DNA of 64,000 nucleotides from Streptomyces longhuiensis (GTDB lineage Bacteria; Actinomycetota; Actinomycetes; Streptomycetales; Streptomycetaceae): NCBI RefSeq assembly GCF_020616555.1, contig NZ_CP085173.1, positions 9,502,001 to 9,566,000 of the forward strand, read 5' to 3'. Shown piece by piece: positions 35,617 to 44,445 of this stretch (position 1 is its first letter; each line of letters starts with the position of its first letter). The notes under the pieces were generated by a model. It saw only the letters and a program-made list of their open reading frames with translations, ran no database searches and was not told where the DNA came from. The position numbers and the translations under genes were made by a program.

Positions 35617-36888
35617 TCAGCGGTGGTGACGGTAGGCGAACGACTCCCCATCGGCGCCGTCGAGCGGGGTCCCGCTCCACAGCCAGTCGTAGGACACGTC
35701 CGACTCGCCGTCGAAGCACTGCGCGAGCGCGGCGTCGCGTGCGCGCTGCTCGGAACCGTCCGGGTAGCGGTAGAAGGTCCTGTTGCGCAGCGAGGCCTGC
35801 TGCACCATCGCGGCGTGCTTGGCCCGGCGGTGGACGTAGCGCTGCAGCGCGTCCTCGATGCCGCCGGCCGTCACGGCGCCCAGCTCCTCGGCCAGGACCG
35901 CCGCGTCCTCCATGGCCTGGGACGCACCCTGGGCCTGGTACGGCAGCATCGCGTGGCAGGCGTCGCCGAGCAGCGCGACCCGGCCGTCGACCCAGACCGG
36001 ATCGGGCCGCCGGTGGTACAGCGCGAAGCAGGTGACGTCGTCCTTGGCTTTGGCCAGCATGGCCGAGACGCGGTCGTCCCAGCCGTCGTAGGCTTCGACG
36101 AGCTGCCCTGCCGAGGCGGTGGTGGTCCACTGCTCGGCCACCTCGTCGGTGCACGGCACGCAGCCGACGACATTGAGGTACTCGCCGCCACGGATGAGGT
36201 AGTGCACCAAGTGGCGACCCGGCCCGTACCAGATGGTGCTCTGGAAGCGATCGAAGAGGAACCGGGTCGCCGGGTCGGCCCGCAGCAGCTCCCCGGGGAT
36301 CAGGGCACGGAAGGCCATGTCGCCGGAGAAGACCAGGGTGTCCTCGGCGCCCATCAGATCGCGGACCTGGGAACGGACACCGTCCGCGCCGATGAGGGCG
36401 TCGGCGGCGTACCGCGTGCCGTCCTGCGTGACCGCCACGGGACGTCGCGGATCGCTTCGGTCGAGGGCGGTGACGCGGCTGTCGGTACGGATGGTGACGG
36501 CGGGGCCAGGACCGGCCGGATCCGTGCAGGCGTCGAGGATCACCCGGTGCAGATCTGCCCGGTGGTAGTGCCAGTACGGCGCGTTGAAGGCGTCCTTGAC
36601 GTGCCGTCCGAGCGGAGTGAGGCCGATGATGCTGCCGTCCTGCCAGCGGCGGCGCACCTGGTCGAGGGGCTCGGTGCGGATGGCTTCCAGCTGCCGGCGC
36701 AGGCCCAGACCCAGCAGAATGCGGCTGGCGTTCGGCGCGGTCTGGATCCCGGCTCCCACCTCGCCCAGCTGAGGAGCCTGTTCGAGGACGGTGACGCGCA
36801 AGCCCTGCTGCCGCAGTGACAGCGCGGCCGTGAGGCCACCGAGGCCGCCGCCGACGACGGTGATTTCAAACGACTGACTGAGAGCCAC
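35617..36888 (-). CDS. nicC: 6-hydroxynicotinate 3-monooxygenase (FAD)
   Basis: The 423-residue flavin monooxygenase begins at GTG 36888 after AGGAGA. It has the FAD fingerprint VVGGGLGGLTAALSLRQQGL, the ALIGADGVRSQVRDLMG motif and the second FAD motif RVALLGDACHAMLPYQAQGA. NicC turns 6-hydroxynicotinate into 2,5-dihydroxypyridine by decarboxylative hydroxylation with NADH and oxygen. Salicylate hydroxylase-like enzymes share this fold, so the call rests on its place directly before nicX (62-bp gap, same operon) and the complete set of later steps. Confidence 0.82.
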   Translation of the reverse strand: MALSQSFEITVVGGGLGGLTAALSLRQQGLRVTVLEQAPQLGEVGAGIQTAPNASRILLGLGLRRQLEAIRTEPLDQVRRRWQDGSIIGLTPLGRHVKDAFNAPYWHYHRADLHRVILDACTDPAGPGPAVTIRTDSRVTALDRSDPRRPVAVTQDGTRYAADALIGADGVRSQVRDLMGAEDTLVFSGDMAFRALIPGELLRADPATRFLFDRFQSTIWYGPGRHLVHYLIRGGEYLNVVGCVPCTDEVAEQWTTTASAGQLVEAYDGWDDRVSAMLAKAKDDVTCFALYHRRPDPVWVDGRVALLGDACHAMLPYQAQGASQAMEDAAVLAEELGAVTAGGIEDALQRYVHRRAKHAAMVQQASLRNRTFYRYPDGSEQRARDAALAQCFDGESDVSYDWLWSGTPLDGADGESFAYRHHR

Positions 36889-36950
36889 GAGTGCTGATCT
36901 CCTGGGAGTGAGGTGGGACCGCGGATCCTTCGGCGCCAGTGGCCGCCGCT

Positions 36951-37982
36951 TCAGCCCTGGGCGAGGCGCCCGCCCGTGACGACCTCGACACCGTCGACGC
37001 CGACGGTGCAGCCGCGCATCGCGATGTCCAGGTGCGCGTACGACTCACGCTGCAGGTGCGGGTGGGGACCCGTCGACCACAGGAAGTTGCCGGCGAAGGC
37101 GCGCGCGTCCATGCCCATCAGGTCGTCCTTGCCGTACATCGCGGTGGCGAACCAGTCCGCTGTGCGCATCAGGCCCCACCCCATGTGAGACAGGCTGCGA
37201 GCCCACTGGTCCTGCGAGTCGTCGAAGAAGGTGTTGAGCATCTCGGCCTCGGCACCACCGCTGACCTTGTCGATGTGGCCGCCCGAGACCTCCAGGGTGA
37301 CGGGCGTACGCACGTACTCCTTGAACGGCAGCAGGATGTCGCCCTCCGCGAGCACGATCTGCCCGTCGGAGATCTCCGGCCAGCACAGCACCATGGTGCT
37401 CGGCCAGTGATCCCAACGTCCGGGGTCATCTGCGAAGCCGCACTGGAACTCCGGGTGCGAATCGGTGAGTTGGACCGTCAGGTCGGTGCCCGCCGCGGAC
37501 GTGACGCGCATGACGGAGCCGGTGCGCAGCAGGGAGACACCATCGAGGACCCGCACCTTGTCCCCGGCGTCGGGGAGATTGCGGATCAGCACGTCAGGCG
37601 CGTCGCAGACGAAGATGATCCGCGTCCCTGCGGCGAGAATCTCCTGCTGCACGGGGGCGTGGATGAAGCCCTCACGAGTGAGGTCGACGACGAGGTCGGC
37701 CGACTTGAGCAGGTCCTGGGCGGTGCGGTCGTTCAGGACGGACACCAGACCTGGGCCCGCACCGGTGTGCGTACTGGGCATCGGCGCAGGTGAACCGCCG
37801 GGCACCGTAGCGGAGATGACGTGTGCGCCGAGGCTCTTGGCGGCACCGAAGGCGGCGGCCACGTAGTCGCCTCGGCTGCCGGGTTCGCTGAGAACGACGA
37901 CGTGCTCGCCGTCCCGCAGCTTGCACAGCCGTAGTTCTCGGGTGAAGGCGTCGAGGAGGTCGACGGAAGTGAAGTCAAACAC
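36951..37982 (-). CDS. nicX: 2,5-dihydroxypyridine 5,6-dioxygenase
   Basis: The 343-residue ring-opening dioxygenase starts at GTG 37982, nine bases after GGAGGA. It is related to the M29 aminopeptidase fold and not to classical extradiol dioxygenases. The iron ligands described for Pseudomonas putida NicX (His265, His318, Asp320) line up with His266 in LSHMGWGL and His317/Asp319 in YAHLDIAMRG, which strongly supports the call. Product would be N-formylmaleamate. It is the first gene of the array, with a long 5' leader, and a candidate operator lies at 38161-38182. Confidence 0.88.
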   Translation of the reverse strand: MFDFTSVDLLDAFTRELRLCKLRDGEHVVVLSEPGSRGDYVAAAFGAAKSLGAHVISATVPGGSPAPMPSTHTGAGPGLVSVLNDRTAQDLLKSADLVVDLTREGFIHAPVQQEILAAGTRIIFVCDAPDVLIRNLPDAGDKVRVLDGVSLLRTGSVMRVTSAAGTDLTVQLTDSHPEFQCGFADDPGRWDHWPSTMVLCWPEISDGQIVLAEGDILLPFKEYVRTPVTLEVSGGHIDKVSGGAEAEMLNTFFDDSQDQWARSLSHMGWGLMRTADWFATAMYGKDDLMGMDARAFAGNFLWSTGPHPHLQRESYAHLDIAMRGCTVGVDGVEVVTGGRLAQG

Positions 37983-38160
37983 GGTGTTCCTCCGGGGTTG
38001 TTCGGGATGAACGTCGCATCCGGACCTGGATGCGGGCAGCGCGGAGTTACGCAGACGTGTGGGATGGGATCGTTGATCGGTGAGCCGAAGGCACGTGGAG
38101 CAGGGCAGAGGTATGCCCACGCCGGCGGCCTCGGGCGGTTGACCGGATGCCCGCTGCCGA

Positions 38161-38182
38161 GATAATCCGAACACGTACTATC
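38161..38182 (-). promoter_or_regulatory. Candidate nic operator upstream of nicX
   Basis: GATAAT and ACTATC form imperfect arms of a 22-base dyad with the core TCCGAACACGTAC. The same motif with five changes occurs at 27411-27432 before nicE. The site is about 180 bases upstream of the nicX start and 246 bases from the divergent MFS gene. I infer the binding site of the embedded MarR regulator. Confidence 0.5.
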
Positions 38183-38427
38183 AGGGGTGCGCAAGAGCCC
38201 GGGTCGGACGCGGCACGTAAATTCCAGGTGTCGGAGGATCGATCCGGCGACGGCCCGGGGTGAGGTCGGCTGGGCGGTTGCCGGCCGCGGTGGCCGCGAG
38301 ACCCTGCACCAGGCGATGTCGGTCCCCCTGGCATCGCACATGAGCTGTCGGGACCTGAGTCGCCATCAGGGCACGCGATCTTTGTACAGCCGCGGCGGGT
38401 TCTGCAGCCACTGCTAGCCTGCTGCCC

Positions 38428-39690
38428 ATGGTCAAGGGCGGCCCGGCGGACCGACTGGCCCGCATGGTGGGGGACAGCAGGCCGGAGCGTGCGCTGATCG
38501 CCGCCAGTTTCGTCAACAGGGTCGGCAACGGTCTGTTCAACGCGGCGTCGGTGCTCTATTTCACCTTGGTCGTGGGCCTGCCGGCGGTGCAAGTCGGCGC
38601 GGCGCTCACCATCGCCGGAGTGGTCGGCTTGTGCGCGGGCATACCGGGGGGCCATCTCGCCGACCGGCGCGGGGCGCGCACAATCATGATGCTGGCCCTT
38701 GCGGTCCAGGCGGTATCGATGTCGGCTCTCCTCGCCGTCGAGAACTGGGCCGCGCTCACGGCCATCGCGACAGTCGACCGGATCGCCGCCGCGGCCGGCG
38801 GGGCGGCCTGGGGCGCTCTGGTGGCCCGGGTCGGGGTTGATCGCCCGGCACTGTTCCGCGCGAAGTTGCGCACCTTCGTCAATCTGGGCGTCATCCTCGG
38901 AACGGTGGGTGCCGGGCTGGCGTTAGCCGCGGACACCCGCGGTGCCTATGTCGCGCTGATCCTCGGCAACGCGGCGAGCTTCGCCCTGTGCGCATTACTT
39001 CTGTTCCTGGTGCCCCGCTATCCGGTGCTGGCAGCACCTCCGCAGCAGCATCGCTGGATCGCTTTCACGGACCGCCCGTTCCTGACGTTCACTGCCCTTT
39101 ACGGGGCCATGGGACTGCAATACCCGGTGGTCTCCCTGCTCTTGCCGATCTGGATCTCCGAACACACCGAAGCGCCGCGCTGGACCGTGGCCGCACTGTT
39201 CGCCGTCAATTCCGCCTTCTGCGTACTGATGCAGACCAGGATCGGATCCCGTATCGAAACCCCGCACGACGGTGGCAGAGCGTTTCGCACTGCGGGGCTG
39301 AGCTTCCTCATCAGCTGCCCGATGATGGCGCTGGCGGCGTACACCCCGGTCTGGGCGGCAGCGGCACTTGTCCTGGCAGCGATCTTCGTCCATAGCCTGG
39401 GGGAGGTCTGGGAGTCCTCGGCGGGCTTCGCCCTGGGCTTCGGTCTTGCCCCCGACCATGCCCAGGGCCAGTACCAAGGTCTCCTCGGCCTCGGCTTCAG
39501 CGCGGGCCAGGCTCTTGCCCCAGCGATCCTCACCACGGTGGTGCTCGGCCTCGGCACGGCGGGCTGGCTGGTGCTGGCGTCGTTCTTCGCGGCGCTGGGC
39601 GCTGCCGGTCCACCTCTTGCCCGCTGGGGCGTGCGGACCCGGCCGCAGCCGGGCGTTGCTGCGGAAGCCACGGAAATTTCCAGTGAGTAG
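38428..39690 (+). CDS. MFS efflux-type transporter
   Basis: A 420-residue MFS protein with about 12 helices. The 2-3 loop reads GGHLADRRGARTIMM, and a charged N-terminus precedes helix 1 (FVNRVGNGLFNAASVLYFTL). The lack of acid-permease signatures and the loop motif favour the drug/metabolite efflux branch. It diverges from the nic array, with 245 bp between the candidate nic operator and its ATG. A TAGCCT box lies 7 bases before the ATG with no ribosome binding site, so the mRNA may be leaderless. It could be unrelated to nicotinate use. Confidence 0.75.
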   Translation: MVKGGPADRLARMVGDSRPERALIAASFVNRVGNGLFNAASVLYFTLVVGLPAVQVGAALTIAGVVGLCAGIPGGHLADRRGARTIMMLALAVQAVSMSALLAVENWAALTAIATVDRIAAAAGGAAWGALVARVGVDRPALFRAKLRTFVNLGVILGTVGAGLALAADTRGAYVALILGNAASFALCALLLFLVPRYPVLAAPPQQHRWIAFTDRPFLTFTALYGAMGLQYPVVSLLLPIWISEHTEAPRWTVAALFAVNSAFCVLMQTRIGSRIETPHDGGRAFRTAGLSFLISCPMMALAAYTPVWAAAALVLAAIFVHSLGEVWESSAGFALGFGLAPDHAQGQYQGLLGLGFSAGQALAPAILTTVVLGLGTAGWLVLASFFAALGAAGPPLARWGVRTRPQPGVAAEATEISSE

Positions 39691-39774
39691 GCGTCAGGAG
39701 TCCTCCGCCTGGCGTGGAATTCGTCGATGACTGGTCCGCTCGGGAATGCCGATCGACCTCGGGAAATATTGGAC

Positions 39775-39803
39775 CGACGGCCTCGACAGAGTCGAAGCCG
39801 TCG
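39775..39803 (+). terminator. Hairpin terminator after the MFS gene
   Basis: CGACGGCCTCGAC and GTCGAAGCCGTCG pair over 13 bp with one mismatch around AGA. It lies 85 bases past the MFS stop codon. Confidence 0.6.
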
Positions 39804-40024
39804 CTTTCAGCAAGTACTCCAGCGTGGTTTCGTGATCTATCCGCCGGCTGCGTGGGCGAGCGGTCGTCGGTAGTGGCTGCGTCGGATTGCCTGGTGGCGC
39901 GCGGGGCTGCGGCGGACCAGCATGTGGTGGTGGTCGCCGGTCCCGACGCGTGCCCAGGACCAGTTGCAGTGGATGTCTCATTTGCGATTGTTCAGTGCGC
40001 CAGGGGAAATGTAGCGTCGCGATC
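39804..40024 (+). promoter_or_regulatory. Promoter region of the MarR gene
   Basis: TTGTTC (39988-39993), an 18-base spacer and TAGCGT (40012-40017) form a promoter whose start would coincide with the ATG at 40025. No ribosome binding site is present, so a leaderless mRNA is likely. The rest of this stretch shows no gene. Confidence 0.45.
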
Positions 40025-40519
40025 ATGGAATCGCTGACTGGAGCCACCACCGACCAGGCACCGGCAGACGCGGCCGCATCCGATGACATGCTGGCCACTC
40101 AGCCCGTCGGCTACTGGACCGGTCTGGCTCACTCGTCCGTCACCCGCCACCTGCGTGACGCCATGGCCAAGATCGACGTCACGCAGCCGCAGTACTGGGT
40201 ACTCAACCGCGTGAACGGCGGGCCCACGGCGCCGAGCCGTGAGGAGGTCGTCGCCCAGCTGACGCACCTGGCCGACGGGCAGCACGAGATCGCCCGGGTC
40301 GTCGACCAGTTGCTCCACCGCGAATGGCTCCGGATCGATGCCGGGCAGCGCCTGCACCTCACCGATGCCGGGGAGGCTGCCAGAGCGCGGCTGCGTGAGC
40401 TGGTGACCGAGCTGCGCGTCGTGGTGCACAGGGGCATCAGTGACGAGGAGTACGTGGCCGCGCTCAAGGTGCTGCGCAAGATGGTGGCCAATGTCGAGGG
40501 TGACGGGGACTCCTGGTAA
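40025..40519 (+). CDS. MarR-family transcriptional regulator
   Basis: This 164-residue winged-helix protein has an N-terminal acidic tail, then VTRHLRDAMAKIDVTQPQYW as dimer helix, SREEVVAQLTHLADGQHEIA as the DNA-reading part and a short wing RIDAGQRLHLTDAGEAARAR. The ATG follows a -10 box by 7 bases. The wing lacks the DxRxxxxxLT core seen in most MarR proteins. No neighbour is an obvious target; it lies between an MFS gene and a dienelactone-hydrolase-like gene. Inducer unknown. Confidence 0.72.
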   Translation: MESLTGATTDQAPADAAASDDMLATQPVGYWTGLAHSSVTRHLRDAMAKIDVTQPQYWVLNRVNGGPTAPSREEVVAQLTHLADGQHEIARVVDQLLHREWLRIDAGQRLHLTDAGEAARARLRELVTELRVVVHRGISDEEYVAALKVLRKMVANVEGDGDSW

Positions 40520-40856
40520 TCCGTTCTCATTTCGCGATTCTGTGGCGGATCCGGTTGGAATAGGCCACCGCGTGATCATCGAGGGTGTTCACCGGCTGCC
40601 CGCCTCGGCCTGGCACAGCCACAGCGCGGGAGTGGGCGCGAGGTCGTGCCTCCACCGAGATCGCGACTCCCGCGAAAGCCACGTCGTGCAGACACCGAAC
40701 AGGTTCATTGCACGGTGCAGCGCGGGCCCCCGCTGAATTGGCAGGGGCCCGCGACATCAACAGCGGAGGAGCGCCGGGCCCTGCCCATGACGAACAGGGC
40801 CCTGGCCAACACGGCTTACGGTCTGCTGCCGGCCTGACGGCAGGGGCGGACGGTGG
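40520..40856. other. Intergenic stretch, no gene seen
   Basis: This convergent gap holds no frame with known motifs. GCAGGGGCCCGCGACATC and nearby repeats can form short GC stems, but none stands out as a terminator. Confidence 0.35.
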
Positions 40857-41597
40857 CTAGCTCAGATGCCGAGTGAAGAACCGGGCCGCGTCCTCCCCTG
40901 CGAACTGCGGGACGCCGGTGTGCCCGCCCATGTTGGCGTGCAGGGACTTCTCCTTGGAGCCGAAGGCGTCGAACAGATCCAGGGCCGCCTGCCGGTCGTT
41001 CCCTTCGTCGTCCCACTGCAGCAGGACGTGCAGCGGGATGGTGACCTGGCGGGCCTCCTCGAAGATGGTGCGAGGCACGAAACTCCCGGCGAAGAAGCCG
41101 GCAGCCACAATGCGCGGCTCGATCACCGCAAGGCGGACGCCGATGGAGATCACTCCTCCCGAGTATCCGACCGGGCCGTCGATCTCGGGCAGCGACTGGA
41201 GGGCGTCCAGGGCGGCCTGCCATTCCGGGACCGCCTTTTCGACCAGCGGGAGGATGAGGGCGTCGACGATCTCGTCGCTGACCGGCTCCCCGGCCTTCAT
41301 AGCCCGGCGCAGCTCTGCGCGGGCCTGCTCGATAGCAGCCCAACGGGGCCGGTCACCGCTCCCGGGGAGCTCGATGGTGGCCGCGGCGAAGCCGTCCGCC
41401 GCGGCATGCCGGGCCCGCCCCGTCAGCCGGGGGTACATCTTGTGCAGTCCGAGCGGGGGGTGGCCGAGCAGGATCAGCGGGACCGGTGCGGATGCGGTCG
41501 CGGATCCGGGCGTCCACAGGATGCCGGGGATCTCGTCGAGGGTGAATTTGCGTTCAACGACGCCGTCGTCGAGACGCTGTTCAGAGGTGAAATGCAT
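40857..41597 (-). CDS. Dienelactone-hydrolase-like alpha/beta hydrolase
   Basis: A 246-residue cytosolic alpha/beta hydrolase. LILLGHPPLGLHKMY forms the oxyanion region, the nucleophile elbow is GYSGGVIS with Ser in place of the Cys of true dienelactone hydrolases, LLQWDDEGNDR supplies the acid, and NMGGHTGVPQF the His. Substrate is unknown. It is a single gene on the minus strand. A small palindrome (GTGAATACGTTCAC, 41681-41694) lies about 84 bp upstream and could regulate it. Confidence 0.72.
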   Translation of the reverse strand: MHFTSEQRLDDGVVERKFTLDEIPGILWTPGSATASAPVPLILLGHPPLGLHKMYPRLTGRARHAAADGFAAATIELPGSGDRPRWAAIEQARAELRRAMKAGEPVSDEIVDALILPLVEKAVPEWQAALDALQSLPEIDGPVGYSGGVISIGVRLAVIEPRIVAAGFFAGSFVPRTIFEEARQVTIPLHVLLQWDDEGNDRQAALDLFDAFGSKEKSLHANMGGHTGVPQFAGEDAARFFTRHLS

Positions 41598-41643
41598 GGT
41601 CGTGCCTTTCGGGAGTGCTCGTGAAACGGCGCTCCCGGACGAC

Positions 41644-41694
41644 CTATCGCCCGACCGTGACCCCGGAGGAGAGCACCCATGTGAATACGTTCAC
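41644..41694 (-). CDS. Micro-ORF of 16 codons
   Basis: A GTG at 41694 sits 8 bases after a strong GAGGAGGT site and opens a 16-codon frame (NVFTWVLSSGVTVGR) ending at TAG. The start resembles DoxX-type membrane proteins, so it may be the decapitated head of such a gene. It could also be a leader peptide for the hydrolase 46 bases downstream. The start region is itself part of a palindrome. Confidence 0.3.
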   Translation of the reverse strand: MNVFTWVLSSGVTVGR

Positions 41695-42036
41695 GGGTAC
41701 CACCTCCTCGTTCTCTCGCACGGCCTCCGGAAGGCTAGCAATGCTCGCTGCGAATCGCCAATGGGTTCTTGCGAGGCTCCGGGGCTGGACGCCAAGGAGT
41801 CCGAAACACTACGCAGAACTACTCGGGGCCTGGTCGCGGCTTCCCGAGGCGAGGCCCTGCGAGGCCGGGGGACGCTGGGGGCACTGCCGTTTCTCTCGTG
41901 AACATCGAACACGACGTGCCGCCGATGCCTCCCACCTCATCTACGGGTGCTGTCGGTTCTCGGGTTCTGGCCCAGATTCCGTGATGCCGTAACTTTCCGT
42001 CCTGCGTGCGCTTCCAAGTCGAAGGGGAGAGTGACT
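41695..42036. other. Intergenic stretch, no gene seen
   Basis: No frame with recognisable motifs is found between the hydrolase promoter and the GNAT gene. The last bases hold AGGGGAGA, the ribosome binding site of the acetyltransferase. Confidence 0.35.
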
Positions 42037-42528
42037 GTGGCCGATGGAGTAGTTCTCGACGGAGTGCTGACCCGTCTTGTCCCGACGACCGAGGACGATG
42101 TGGATCTGCTGGCCCAATGGTTCGCTTCCCCAGACTTCGTCGAGCACTGGGGCGGCGTACCGATATCGCGTGACGAGGTGGCCGACAAGTACGTCGGGCG
42201 GCGCCGGCCGCGTGTCGAGTCCTTCCTTGTACTGGCACAGAGCACACCGGTGGGCTACGCGCAGTACTGGCACGCCGGCGCGGCTGAAGGCGGCATCGAC
42301 ATGGTGTTGGGGCCGGAGGCGCGCGGCCGGGGCTTGGGACCGGATGCGGCTCGCGCGCTCCTTGCGCACTTGGGCGGGACTCTCGGATGGCGGCGCGTGA
42401 CAGTCGATCCCGGGAGAGGGAACGTGCGAGCAGTGCGCGCCTGGGAGAAGGCCGGCTTCCGGCAGGTGTCGGGCGAAGCCGAGGACCTCCTCATGGAGTT
42501 CAGCTTTTCCGAGGGTCGTCAGGGCTGA
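42037..42528 (+). CDS. GNAT acetyltransferase, AAC(6')-like
   Basis: The 163-residue protein is a single GNAT domain. It begins GVLTRLVPTTEDDVDLLAQW, has the central strand FLVLAQSTPVGYAQYW and the acetyl-CoA loop GPEARGRGLGPDAARALL (about 91-108), then RRVTVDPGRGNVRAVRAWEK. This pattern is close to aminoglycoside 6'-N-acetyltransferases and related ribosomal or small-molecule acetylases. GTG 42037 is placed 7 bases after GGGGAGA; a GTG two codons earlier is too close. No antibiotic resistance can be claimed without assay. Confidence 0.75.
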   Translation: MADGVVLDGVLTRLVPTTEDDVDLLAQWFASPDFVEHWGGVPISRDEVADKYVGRRRPRVESFLVLAQSTPVGYAQYWHAGAAEGGIDMVLGPEARGRGLGPDAARALLAHLGGTLGWRRVTVDPGRGNVRAVRAWEKAGFRQVSGEAEDLLMEFSFSEGRQG

Positions 42529-42721
42529 CCGCCGTCATTCGTCACTCACCGTGCGCGCTTCACAGACGTTGAGCCAGAACCGGTTCTCGTGAACAAAGCC
42601 ACCGTGAGGAAATGCCACCTTCGTGAGACAGAGCGGCCACACCAGCGGTCGGAAGGTCGCAGGCAGCAGCCGACTCCTGCGGCGGAATCGAATCTGCGAT
42701 CTTTCTTCATGACGTCATCGA

Positions 42722-42840
42722 CGATCGGCCCACTGCCAGCCCTTCTCGCGGCCGACCGGGCGCAGTAGGCCGCGGAGGTAGTCCCGCATCCGGTGTCACA
42801 GATCCGCGCGGCAGTCAGCGAGACGCTGCTGGAGTGCCGG
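42722..42840 (-). mobile_element. IS701-family transposase remnant (N-terminal scrap)
   Basis: The minus strand encodes ALQQRLADCRADL, a stop, then RMRDYLRGLLRPVGREKGWQ and WADRR, followed by a second stop. This is the same N-terminal motif (YLRGLLxPVGRKxGWQxA) seen in the remnant at 21190. The copy is far shorter and diverged. No ends were found. Confidence 0.6.
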
Positions 42841-42867
42841 GTCTTCACACCGGCCGTCGTGTCGAGC

Positions 42868-44334
42868 TCAGTCCGTGTCAGGGACGGGTGTGAAGCGGAC
42901 GCGGTGCTCGCCGGGCCCGGACCGGACCACCAGAATCCGGGACTTGGCGTCCCAAGAGATGACGTCACCGCCTGTGACGCGTCCACCGCGCGGGAAGTGG
43001 CGCTCGGGCAGATACAGCTCCGTGCCCCCGCGGACACCCCGCCGCGCGCCACGCCAGCTCACCTTCAGCGTCCTGGATGTGGCATCCCATTCGTACGTGT
43101 CCGGTTCCCCCGCGATCGCGAGCGGCGTGGGCCGGTCGAGCACGGGCAGCAGTCGTGTCGCCCGCAGTCCGCCACGTTTCGTGCGCTCCCAAGGCGACCA
43201 GGGACCGGGGTCGTTGGACCAGTAGGCGGTCCCCGCACCCATGTCCTCGGCGAGACGCCGCACCGCAGCGACGTACGTCAACGCTCCCGGCAGCGTCGCG
43301 TCGATCCCGTACTCGCCGATGACGACAGGGGCGTTCAGCCGCCGCGCGGTGCGTTCGGTCTGCGTGCGCCATGAGCCCAGCGTGCGCCGCACCCATGCCT
43401 TGGCGTCACCGCTGTAGCCGTTGCCGAGGTCCAAGGGCAGTGGGTAGACATGCGGGGCGTAGGCGATGCGGGCCCGGTCGCCGTCGCCGCGTGGGTCCTT
43501 CAGGTACGGAAGTCCGCTGGGCAGGCCCCAGTTGGTGCTCACAGCCTCCGGCTCGACAAAGATCCAGGAGTCGTGGTCGACCTCGCGGATGGCCGCGAGG
43601 GTCCTGCGGTAGAGGGCGGCGAGCGGGCCTGCTTCGAAAGCCGCTCCCTGCACGGATCCGCCCCATGGCTCGTTCATCAGGTCGTAGCCGATGACGGCGG
43701 GATCGTCGCGGAATCGTCCGGCGACATGCGCCCAAGCCGCCGCGTACCGGGCACGCAGATTCCGGCTTGACTGCCTGGTGCCCCAGAAGTGATCGAAGGC
43801 GCGCACCGTGCCCGGTTCGATGTACTTGAGCTCCCACTGATCCTGCTCCGCGACCTGGAGCCCGTCGGTCTGGGTGGCCCAGGCGGGCGCGCCGTTGCCT
43901 TTCGTCTTCGGCCCGTAGACGTCCTGATGCATGTCGAGCATGACGTGATAGCCGCGCGCGCCGTACCAGTGCACACGTTCGGCGACCTGGTCGAGATACG
44001 TCTCGTCGTACGCCCCCGGCCTTGGCTCGACGTTCCGCCATTGGATGAGGAACCGTACGAAGTTCGAGCCGAGTTGCTGCTTCTCCCGCTGGACGTCGGC
44101 GGCCTTGATCCACGGCATGCCGTTCGGTTCGGACTTGGCGCTTGAGGCGGTGTTGAGACCGTTGAGGACGAGGGCGCGCCCCTGGTCGTCAGTGATCCAG
44201 CGGCGCTTACCGCCCGCGCCCGCGCTGTCCGGGCCGACGGCCACGAGCAGCGCGACGGCGACGGCGGCGGTGACCCAACACGACGCCCAGATACGCCACT
44301 TCGCCCGCAGCGACTTGATCGCAGATCCGGCCAT
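42868..44334 (-). CDS. Secreted GH5 glycosidase, endoglycoceramidase-like
   Basis: The 488-residue protein has an N-terminal membrane/signal segment (about 10-35) and a GH5 barrel. The stretch VMLDMHQDVYG (about 118-128) is characteristic of endoglycoceramidase-type GH5 enzymes. The acid/base is in YDLMNEPWGG and the nucleophile in VVIGEYGID. A C-terminal beta domain (from about 385, with TYEWDATSRTLKVSWRGARR) is also typical. It should cleave glycan from glycolipid or a related beta-glycoside outside the cell. ATG 44334 is preferred because TATAGT ends 7 bases before it, implying a leaderless mRNA. Confidence 0.8.
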   Translation of the reverse strand: MAGSAIKSLRAKWRIWASCWVTAAVAVALLVAVGPDSAGAGGKRRWITDDQGRALVLNGLNTASSAKSEPNGMPWIKAADVQREKQQLGSNFVRFLIQWRNVEPRPGAYDETYLDQVAERVHWYGARGYHVMLDMHQDVYGPKTKGNGAPAWATQTDGLQVAEQDQWELKYIEPGTVRAFDHFWGTRQSSRNLRARYAAAWAHVAGRFRDDPAVIGYDLMNEPWGGSVQGAAFEAGPLAALYRRTLAAIREVDHDSWIFVEPEAVSTNWGLPSGLPYLKDPRGDGDRARIAYAPHVYPLPLDLGNGYSGDAKAWVRRTLGSWRTQTERTARRLNAPVVIGEYGIDATLPGALTYVAAVRRLAEDMGAGTAYWSNDPGPWSPWERTKRGGLRATRLLPVLDRPTPLAIAGEPDTYEWDATSRTLKVSWRGARRGVRGGTELYLPERHFPRGGRVTGGDVISWDAKSRILVVRSGPGEHRVRFTPVPDTD

Positions 44335-44341
44335 GGCGTGG

Positions 44342-44369
44342 ACTATAGGCACTCGATCCTGCCCCGCAA
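44342..44369 (-). promoter_or_regulatory. Promoter of the GH5 gene
   Basis: On the minus strand TTGCGG (44369-44364), a 16-base spacer and TATAGT (44347-44342) form a promoter. The predicted start is at or beside the ATG at 44334. Confidence 0.5.
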
Positions 44370-44445
44370 CAGACGTGAGCACTGTTCAGCTTTTCTGTTC
44401 CCGCCCTCTGTCGGGGCGCCCGAACGCCACTTACAGTGATGCACC

